Positions 8,061 through 13,659 of a DNA stretch of 13,659 bases are shown here, piece after piece. The stretch covers positions 1 through 13,659 of the forward strand of contig CAUZSH010000057.1 in the NCBI GenBank assembly GCA_963582935.1, written 5' to 3'. The stretch's first letter is position 1. The number at the start of each line of letters is the position of its first letter. The notes beneath the pieces were generated by a model, which was given only the letters and a program-made list of their open reading frames with translations, had not been told where the DNA came from and ran no database searches. The DNA comes from CAUZSH01 sp963582935 (GTDB lineage Bacteria > Pseudomonadota > Gammaproteobacteria > Francisellales > Francisellaceae). A program made the translations under genes and the position numbers.

Positions 8061-10571
8061 CTAAGCATCTACTTTTATTGGAGTGAGGTTCCAAATATCA
8101 TCATTATACTCCTGCATCGTGCGATCCGTTGAGAAGCGCCCACTACGCGCACTATTCATAATGCTCATTTTCACCCAACGATCTTTGTCTTGGTAAGCTC
8201 CCGACACTAATTTTTGCGCATTCACAAAACTACGGAAATCCGCCAAAGTCATCCAAGGATCTTGTGGGCTCATTAATGCATGTAAAATAGCATCAAATAT
8301 TCTCGGTTCATTTTCATTAAAACAACCGCTTTCTAGTAACAACATAACTTCCTGTAAATCCATATCTGATTTAATCACTTCACAGGGTTGATAATGATGT
8401 CCTAACGCCACAACTTCTGGTGTCTTCAATCCAAACAAGAAAAAGTTTTCCTCGCCAACAGCTTCTAAAATTTCCACATTTGCGCCATCTAACGTGCCGA
8501 TAGTCACTGCACCATTCATCATGAACTTCATATTGCCGGTGCCTGATGCTTCCTTCCCCGCTGTTGAAATCTGCTCGGATAAATCAGTCCCCGGGCAAAT
8601 CACTTCCATTGCAGACACATTATAATTTGGGAAGAAAACCAACTTTAATTTATCCCCCACATCTGGATCATTATTGATGATTTCTGCAACATTATTAATG
8701 AGCTTAATAATCCCTTTTGCCATTGCATAACCCGGTGCTGCTTTACCACCAATCAAAATACAACGGTTCGTCCAATTTGCCGTATCTCCATTCTTAATTC
8801 GAGCATACAAATGAATGGCGTGCAAAACATTCAGCAGTTGACGCTTATATTCATGAATCCGCTTCACCTGCACATCAAACATGGCGTTAAGGTTAAATCT
8901 CACCCCCACTTCCTTATAGACTAGATTCGCCAATCTTTGCTTGTTATCTCTTTTAACCGCTGTCCATTCTGCACAAAAACCTTTATCTTCCGCTAACGCT
9001 TCTAGTTGATCTAGCTCACTTAGGTTTGTAATCCAACCTTCACCAATTGTTTTTTCCAACAACACACGCAGTTCTGGGTTACAAGCCACCATCCAGCGTC
9101 GTTGTGTCACGCCATTGGTTTTATTATTAAATTTATCCGGCCAAAGCTCATAAAAATCATGAAACAAACCATCTTTTAAAAGTTCAGAATGCAATGCTGC
9201 CACGCCATTTACTGAAAAACTGCCCACAATTGCTAAATATGCCATACGCACCGTATTATGCTCACTGATTAAGGACATTCGTCTCAAACGATCAAAATCT
9301 CCTGGCCATTTCGCTTTGACCTCTTCTAAAAATAGATGATTAATTTTATAAATAATTTCCAATGGGCGTGGCAATAAGTGTTCAAACAAACCCACAGACC
9401 ATTGCTCTAAAGCCTCTGGCAATAAAGTATGATTCGTATAAGCCATGGTTTTCGTCGTAATTACCCACGCCTCAGCCCAAGACATTTTTTCTTCGTCTAA
9501 CAACAATCGCATCAGCTCTGCCACCGCAAGGCTTGGGTGGGTGTCATTGAGTTGAAAAACATTATTTTGGGCGAAATCACTAAAAATACTCACCTCACCT
9601 GCCCCATTCGCAAAACGTATTTTCCACTGTTGCACCACATCTTGTAAGGATGCAGACACCAAAAAATATTGTTGGCGTAAACGTAATGCTTTACCATTTT
9701 CGCTTGCATCATTTGGATATAAAACCATGGTGATATTATCAGCGGTATTTTTAGCAGAAACCGCCTCGGCATAAGAACCTGCATTAAACGCACTCAAATC
9801 AAATTCTTCTTGTGCTGATGCTGACCAAAGACGCAAAGTATTGACGATATTATTTTTAAACCCGGGAATTGGCACATCAAAAGGCACTGCTAGCACCTCT
9901 TCATCATTATCCCAGCGAACCAGTTCTTTACCTGTTTTGGCATCCGTATATTGATGTGTTTTGCCACCAAATTTAATGGTTCGCGCGTACTCCTTGCGCA
10001 TGACTTCCCAAGGATGTGTGCCAAAACGTAACCAATGGTCTGGCTCCTCAATTTGATAGCCTTCTTGTATATGTTGGCGAAACATCCCATATTCATAACG
10101 CAAACCATACCCCATCACGGGCAGTCCCAAGGTTGCACAACTATCCATGAAACAAGCCGCCAAACGACCTAAGCCACCATTACCCAAGCCTGCATCACGC
10201 TCAGCTTCCTCAATCTCTTCGATAGAAAGTCCGAGGTTATATAAAGAGGTTTGCGTATTTTTTTCAATGCCAAGATTGATGAGATTATTCATCATAGAAC
10301 GCCCAATCAGAAACTCCATTGAAAGATAATAACCACGTTTGGATTTTTGTTGGTTGTAGGTACGCCATGTTTTTTTCCAAGATGCCATTAAATGACCTCG
10401 AATTGTGTGAGACAGTGCTTGCTCATGATAATGCACCTCAGAATCAAGACGACGCCCCAATACATTATATAGATAATACAGGAATTGTTTATCTATATTT
10501 TTATCCATGCTCCCGAGGAGATTATTAACTATTATTTTGACTTCTTGTGTTTTTTTAGCTTGGGCTTCCAT
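8061..10571 (-). CDS. glgP: Glycogen/maltodextrin phosphorylase
   Basis: An 836-residue PLP enzyme that phosphorolyses alpha-1,4-glucan to glucose-1-phosphate. Visible parts: RGYYLSMEFLIGRS near the N-terminus, GLGNGGLGRLAACFMDS at about 128-144, GYGLRYEYGMF at about 154-164, QLNDTHP near 340, KRIHEYKRQLLN near 570, and the PLP site EASGTGNMKFMMNG with the Schiff-base Lys at about 682. Length is normal for the bacterial GlgP/MalP group (roughly 800-840); the two cannot be separated by eye. The start is uncertain: TTG, GTG and ATG lie in a row (10577, 10574, 10571) after an AGGA; the ATG has 9-base spacing and the GTG 6. pgm lies downstream on the same strand. No regulator binding site is clear. 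Confidence 0.96.
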   Translation of the reverse strand: MEAQAKKTQEVKIIVNNLLGSMDKNIDKQFLYYLYNVLGRRLDSEVHYHEQALSHTIRGHLMASWKKTWRTYNQQKSKRGYYLSMEFLIGRSMMNNLINLGIEKNTQTSLYNLGLSIEEIEEAERDAGLGNGGLGRLAACFMDSCATLGLPVMGYGLRYEYGMFRQHIQEGYQIEEPDHWLRFGTHPWEVMRKEYARTIKFGGKTHQYTDAKTGKELVRWDNDEEVLAVPFDVPIPGFKNNIVNTLRLWSASAQEEFDLSAFNAGSYAEAVSAKNTADNITMVLYPNDASENGKALRLRQQYFLVSASLQDVVQQWKIRFANGAGEVSIFSDFAQNNVFQLNDTHPSLAVAELMRLLLDEEKMSWAEAWVITTKTMAYTNHTLLPEALEQWSVGLFEHLLPRPLEIIYKINHLFLEEVKAKWPGDFDRLRRMSLISEHNTVRMAYLAIVGSFSVNGVAALHSELLKDGLFHDFYELWPDKFNNKTNGVTQRRWMVACNPELRVLLEKTIGEGWITNLSELDQLEALAEDKGFCAEWTAVKRDNKQRLANLVYKEVGVRFNLNAMFDVQVKRIHEYKRQLLNVLHAIHLYARIKNGDTANWTNRCILIGGKAAPGYAMAKGIIKLINNVAEIINNDPDVGDKLKLVFFPNYNVSAMEVICPGTDLSEQISTAGKEASGTGNMKFMMNGAVTIGTLDGANVEILEAVGEENFFLFGLKTPEVVALGHHYQPCEVIKSDMDLQEVMLLLESGCFNENEPRIFDAILHALMSPQDPWMTLADFRSFVNAQKLVSGAYQDKDRWVKMSIMNSARSGRFSTDRTMQEYNDDIWNLTPIKVDA

Positions 10572-10577
10572 CACCAA

Positions 10578-10704
10578 AATTTCCTTTTAAACCGTCATTA
10601 AACTATGTGATAAGTCATACCTTACCTGAGCGTATGGTGGTTTGGTAGGGAGTACCGTTATTTTGAAATTGGTTTTTTTGGCACCGTCAAGTTAACTATA
10701 GCCA
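10578..10704 (-). other. Upstream region of glgP
   Basis: 127 bases without a gene. A TTGACG lies at 10683-10688 (minus strand), but the best -10-like hexamer behind it (CAAAAT) sits 19 bases on and is poor, so no firm promoter call is made. No riboswitch-like fold or operator is evident. Confidence 0.3.
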
Positions 10705-11040
10705 TTAACGTATATGATATACTGTAATTATTGGTTCTGTCGCATTAAAACTTTGATCTGGTATAATTTGCTTTAGAAGCTCATCATCTTGGTTGCTGTT
10801 GAGTTGAAATCTATTTTGATTATGGTGAGATTCTTTCCATGCTAGATTGAATGTGACTTTTTCATCAATGTGACCCAAGGATGACTTGTGATTTTTGTTA
10901 TCAGGCACGTAATCTTTGTCAGCACCGAAGCCACCCCTTTTAACGGGTCTAGCGAGCTTTAAGGTTACAAAAAGTTGTTGGTCTTTGGTGTCAAGGATGT
11001 AGAGAACCGTAAGCGATGAATAAAGTACATGCGAAGGAGA
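10705..11040 (-). pseudogene. Start-less open frame of unknown family (probable gene fragment)
   Basis: The frame is open for 111 residues from just after a TGA (complement of 11041-11043) to TAA at 10707-10705. The translation contains VLYILDTKDQQLFVTLKLAR, PVKRGGFGADKDYVPDNKNH and ends EPIITVYHIR. Composition is protein-like: alternating beta-type segments, then charged, Asn/Gln-rich sequence. The only conventional start codon is a GTG at the VPDN position (10908), which would drop the most protein-like segment and leave 67 residues; no ribosome binding site was found. I do not recognise the family. A 5'-truncated remnant is the simplest reading; a small nuclease- or toxin-like C-terminal domain is possible but unsupported. 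Confidence 0.4.
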
Positions 11041-11110
11041 TCAAAAAAGAATTATCTCTGGACAACGGCTAGGGCAAAATAAAACAAAGAAATGATTCTA
11101 ATAAAGTTAA

Positions 11111-11140
11111 AGAAAACGTACAATGTAGCCACATTATTAC
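11111..11140 (-). terminator. Weak terminator candidate after the UspA-type gene
   Basis: On the minus strand AATGT-GGCT-ACATT forms a short 5-bp stem that can extend by three outer pairs around a bulge. It is followed by GTACGTTTTCTTT. It lies 11 to 30 bases after the stop of the UspA-type gene. The stem is AT-rich and the T-run is interrupted, so strength is doubtful. Confidence 0.3.
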
Positions 11141-11146
11141 CTTGAT

Positions 11147-11590
11147 TTAAACTAACTGACCCAATGACTTTAAAACAACGACATCAACCTTGGGTGCATT
11201 CATTAGCTTCTCCGTAACAGACCAAATTTTACCAATAATATTATGGTTATGACCATTAACAACGATTAAATCGCAGCCGTTTATCTCTGCATATTTTAAA
11301 ATACTCTTTGTTGCATCTCCATTTAAGATGTATGAATTCTCAATGGGAAAATCAGCACTTTTGGCAATGTAGTTCAGATACTTTCTTGCGTTACCCTCAA
11401 TCTCCTGTTCAATTTTTTCATCAATTAACATAGTGTCAGCGTGCGCATAAGAAGCAGAAAAAGAACCCACCACATGAACTAAAGAGACTTTTGCATTAAA
11501 ATTATCCGCAAAATCTATCATGCTTTTTAAAATACTGGCTCCGTTATCATCATGGTCAATTGCGAATAAGATGTGTTTATATACAGACAT
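11147..11590 (-). CDS. Universal stress protein, UspA family
   Basis: A 147-residue cytoplasmic Usp-fold protein. It opens with YKHILFAIDHDDNG (beta1 and the conserved Asp12), continues with AKVSLVHVVGSFS (33-45) and SILKYAEINGCDLIVVNGHN (96-115), and ends with PKVDVVVLKS. The nucleotide-loop region is NGHNHNIIGKIWSVTEKLMN instead of the G-2x-G-9x-G(S/T) pattern of ATP-binding members. This resembles E. coli UspA (GHH...), which is not an ATP binder. The length is typical. No good Shine-Dalgarno precedes the ATG; the start is chosen because the first strand begins at residue 4. Such proteins are induced in stationary phase and by stress, often with a broad protective role. It stands alone between two degraded reading frames. 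Confidence 0.85.
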   Translation of the reverse strand: MSVYKHILFAIDHDDNGASILKSMIDFADNFNAKVSLVHVVGSFSASYAHADTMLIDEKIEQEIEGNARKYLNYIAKSADFPIENSYILNGDATKSILKYAEINGCDLIVVNGHNHNIIGKIWSVTEKLMNAPKVDVVVLKSLGQLV

Positions 11591-11610
11591 TTGAATGTAC
11601 CACTACTTTA

Positions 11611-12026
11611 AAAGGATATTTAACATATAGCACAACCTCCAACAAGAGCAAGTTAGTGTCATTATATGACGAATATGGCGAAACCATACTTGATAAGGGA
11701 CTTAGAAAGGAGTATCAAGAGGTCTGTAGCTACCTAGATGCTCATATTGAAAAGCTACCAGAATTATTGAAGCAATCCTTAGATGAAGCTAATTTAAAAT
11801 TAAAAGAAGAGATCGTTGAACTATCTAATAACCAAGATAGTAGAAAAAAAATCAAGGATGATATTTCAACACAAAAGGCATGCTATATTGACCCTAAAAG
11901 TGAAAAATATAGAAAAAATATGAAGATTTCAACAAAGGAATTGTTGCTGACATTCAACACTATGAAAATCTTTTAAAAACTTTAGAAAATAATCAACTGC
12001 GTGCATTTAACGGCTATTGTGAGTGA
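11611..12026 (+). pseudogene. Broken gene for a helical/coiled-coil protein, frame lost at an A6 run
   Basis: The frame reads LVSLYDEYGETILDKGLRKE, then a Glu/Lys/Leu-rich stretch (about 11740-11850: LPELLKQSLDEANLKLKEEI) typical of a coiled coil, then KACYIDPKSEKYRK. At 11913-11918 (AAAAAA) the frame runs into a poor tail ending in TAA near 11976. One extra base at the run restores a protein-like sequence, YEDFNKGIVADIQHYENLLK and then TLENNQLRAFNGYCE, with TGA at 12024-12026. The 5' end has no ATG with a ribosome binding site after the divergent UspA start; the only in-frame option is a GTG near 11656. It therefore looks truncated at the front and frameshifted near the end. The family is not recognised. 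A sequencing error in the A-run or -1 slippage on A-AAA-AAT are alternatives. Confidence 0.55.
11624..11651 (-). promoter_or_regulatory. Candidate promoter of the UspA-type gene
   Basis: On the minus strand TTGCTC (11651-11646) is separated by 16 bases from TATATG (11629-11624). TGC stands directly before the -10, giving an extended -10 pattern. The -10 ends 33 bases before the ATG at 11590. It lies inside the broken plus-strand reading frame. Confidence 0.4.
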
Positions 12027-12187
12027 AGCTGTCAATTTCAAAATAAGCATCACAGACGTAACCCTTTACCTACATACCTTTCCGAAGATTAATTGATTTT
12101 AAACTTTGGAAACCTGCAATGAGTTGATGAATTATTTATAAAGAGATAATGCTTAATCAAGGAAAAAGTTAACCAGCCCTCACTTCT
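12027..12187. other. Intergenic stretch with no recognised feature
   Basis: 161 AT-rich bases between the end of the broken plus-strand gene and the stop of the propeller gene, where both convergent genes would end. No stem with a T-run is evident on either strand. Confidence 0.5.
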
Positions 12188-13255
12188 TTATGCTATCCGT
12201 GTAACAACTAGATCATTAGAAAAATTCATCGTATTTATTCTACCATTAAAAGGAGGAGTTGGTTGTGGAAGCTTTGTCCAGGTTGATGTTTTCGGATCAA
12301 ATTTTGCCACATATTCATTATCTAAGGGATTGGTGAAATCACCGCCAGTATATAGATTATCATCGGCTCCCCAGCTCATAGCCATGATGAAATTATTAAA
12401 AGGAGCTGTTGGTTGTGGAAGCTCTGTCCAGGTTAATGTTTGCGGATCAAATTTTCCCACATATCGTTTACCTTCAGCATTGGTAAAATTACCACCAATA
12501 TATAAATTTCCAGTAGCATCGAAGTTCATAACTTGGATATGAGAATTAAGAGGAGCTACAGGAGCTATTGGCTGTGGAAGGTCTGTCCATTTTTCGGTTT
12601 GCGGATCAAATTTTGCCACATATTGTTCACCAAAAGCATTGATAAAATTACCACCAATATATAAATTTCCAATGGCATCAAAAGTCACAGTCGAGATGGT
12701 ACCATTAAAAGGAGTTGTTGGTTGTGGGAGCTTTGTCCAGGTTGATGTTTTCGGATCAAATTTTGCCACATATCGTTCGCCTAAAGCATTGGTAAAATTA
12801 CCACCAATATATAAATTTCCAGTAGCATCGAAGTTCATATCATTTGCGCTAGAATTAAAATTAGTTGCTAGCTCTGTCCAGGTTAATGTTTTCGGATCAA
12901 ATTTTTCCAGGTTATAATTATTATTGAGGACATATAAATTTCCATTAGCGTCAAACTTTGCCAAGTAGATAGTATTAGAGAATGGAGTTGGCGGCTGCGG
13001 AAGTTCTGTCCAGGTTGATGTTTTCGGATCAAATTTTGCCACATATTGTTTGCCTAAGGAATTCTTGAAACTACCGCTTGCATATAGATTACCATCTACC
13101 CCCCAGCTCATAGTGTAAATTCCTATATACTGACCAGTGTTATATGTTGGCATTAAAAGTTCTGTCCAGGTTGATGTTATCGGATCAAATTTTGCCACAT
13201 ATCGTTTGCCTAAAGCATTGGTAAAAGTACCACCGACATATAATTTTTCTAACTT
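12188..13255 (-). repeat. Tandem array of seven ~150-bp coding repeats (propeller blades)
   Basis: The segment GATGTTTTCGGATCAAATTT (plus strand, with 1-3 changes) recurs with a spacing of about 130-157 bases, once per blade. Flanking pieces such as CCACCAATATATAAATTTCC also recur. High nucleotide identity, not only protein similarity, points to recent duplication of blades. The third repeat is the most diverged and the shortest. Confidence 0.9.
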
Positions 13256-13528
13256 AGTTAAACCAAAAACAATAGTTTGGTTAGCTGAATTATTTATAAT
13301 GTTGATTTCACCAGTACTTGGTGATGAGTCTAAAGCGTGGATATAGATATAACATGAACCACCAGTATGAAGAGCGGAACCATCTTCACAGGCATCTGGG
13401 CAGACCTCAGTTGTGCAAATACCATTTGGACTCCCTTTCATGAAAATCTCAAACCCAGATGCTCCTGACTTACTATAACGTAAACTTCCAGTCGAGACAT
13501 TAGAGTTATTAGTTACTTTTATTTTCAC
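12188..13528 (-). CDS. Seven-repeat beta-propeller protein with an N-terminal Cys-rich beta domain, probably missing its signal peptide
   Basis: A 446-residue protein. Residues 1-85 form a beta-rich domain (IKVTNNSN..., four cysteines at 38, 43, 47 and 59, SGEINI-like strands near 71-80) resembling the cell-surface 'GGSC...' domains placed before propellers in Legionella-type proteins. Residues 92-446 hold seven repeats of 44-52 residues, each with LYIGGNFTNALGKRYVAKFDP, followed by TSTWTELPQP and a MNFDATG strand. KFDP starts at 113, 165, 209, 256, 307, 359 and 409. This is kelch/galactose-oxidase-like and would close a seven-bladed propeller. The disulfide-like Cys pattern suggests export, yet no signal peptide precedes it. 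The GTG start at 13528 has no clear ribosome binding site, and a TGA closes the frame 8 codons further up (complement of 13553-13555). A 5' truncation is likely. Binding partner unknown. Confidence 0.7.
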   Translation of the reverse strand: MKIKVTNNSNVSTGSLRYSKSGASGFEIFMKGSPNGICTTEVCPDACEDGSALHTGGSCYIYIHALDSSPSTGEINIINNSANQTIVFGLTKLEKLYVGGTFTNALGKRYVAKFDPITSTWTELLMPTYNTGQYIGIYTMSWGVDGNLYASGSFKNSLGKQYVAKFDPKTSTWTELPQPPTPFSNTIYLAKFDANGNLYVLNNNYNLEKFDPKTLTWTELATNFNSSANDMNFDATGNLYIGGNFTNALGERYVAKFDPKTSTWTKLPQPTTPFNGTISTVTFDAIGNLYIGGNFINAFGEQYVAKFDPQTEKWTDLPQPIAPVAPLNSHIQVMNFDATGNLYIGGNFTNAEGKRYVGKFDPQTLTWTELPQPTAPFNNFIMAMSWGADDNLYTGGDFTNPLDNEYVAKFDPKTSTWTKLPQPTPPFNGRINTMNFSNDLVVTRIA

Positions 13529-13659
13529 AAATTTTGCGTGTTGCTCGGTCGTTCATAGAAGATTTTGGCTCCTGCCAAAATCGAATCACTACCCTCGCAG
13601 ATGGTTTTGCCTCAGACGCCCACCTCCGTACCGATCTTCCAAAAAACAAGCCTACAGTC
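13529..13659. other. Compositionally different right-edge segment with an 8-bp inverted repeat
   Basis: The last 130 bases are close to 50% GC by eye, against roughly 38% for the neighbours. GATTTTGG (13561-13568) and CCAAAATC (13575-13582) form a perfect inverted repeat around CTCCTG, without a T-run on either side. On the plus strand one frame is open to the edge (ending TDLPKNKPTV); on the minus strand another reads in from the edge and ends in a short MNDRATR tail. I recognise neither. It could be the end of an inserted element or another gene entering from the right. Confidence 0.45.

Noticed and set aside
12330..12917. Plus-strand frames opposite the propeller gene
   Set aside because: They repeat with the blade period and are antisense mirrors of the KFDP repeats.
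12188..13255. CRISPR-like pattern: short near-identical segments at regular spacing
   Set aside because: The spacing is about 130-157 bases, the between-segment parts are also repeated, and the whole array is one open frame of propeller blades.
13554..13659. Short minus-strand frame with an ATG giving MNDRATR as a true start of the propeller gene
   Set aside because: It is in a different frame from the propeller, hits a TAA within 16 codons, and has no signal-peptide character.

Overview
The window looks like a piece of an AT-rich gammaproteobacterial replicon. The glycogen phosphorylase, phosphoglucomutase and NudF-type Nudix hydrolase are full-length and proteobacterial in character. The C-terminus of a VWA/TPR aerotolerance-type protein and a UspA-class stress protein fit the same origin. 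Low GC, a secreted-type propeller protein and several decayed genes would suit a host-associated lineage (Legionellales or Francisella-like), but the sequence alone does not settle the genus or whether this is chromosome or a large plasmid.

Layout. Bases 1-467 (+) are the 3' end of a VWA/TPR protein, cut by the window edge, with a 93-codon Gln/Asp tract made of CAA repeats. Bases 481-5135 (-) hold a compact five-gene run in the order parA, parB, class I glutamine amidotransferase, GDSL/SGNH hydrolase, aldehyde dehydrogenase. Gaps are 0 to 31 bases, so it is probably one transcript. A -10 hexamer and a 13-bp tandem repeat lie in front of parA. Bases 5247-5620 (+) are a frameshifted remnant of an outer-membrane beta-barrel gene with its terminator still intact. 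A Nudix ADP-ribose pyrophosphatase (5718-6308, +) converges on pgm, and pgm (6316-7956) follows glgP (8061-10571), both on the minus strand.

From 10.6 kb rightwards the window becomes a patchwork: a start-less open frame (10705-11040, -), an intact UspA-type gene (11147-11590, -), and a broken coiled-coil-like gene on the plus strand (about 11611-12026) whose frame is lost at an A6 run. Next comes a seven-repeat beta-propeller protein (12188-13528, -) that lacks a signal peptide, and finally 130 bases of visibly different, more GC-rich DNA containing a perfect 8-bp inverted repeat.

How the genes fit together. GlgP releases glucose-1-phosphate from glycogen or maltodextrin, and Pgm converts it to glucose-6-phosphate, so glgP-pgm is a glycogen-use pair. 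NudF removes ADP-ribose and can act on ADP-sugars, a possible but unproven link. ParA and ParB form a DNA-segregation pair. Its tight linkage to an amidotransferase, an SGNH hydrolase and an aldehyde dehydrogenase has no functional explanation visible here and is the most notable arrangement in the window. The right third shows repeated gene decay and a possible junction with foreign DNA.
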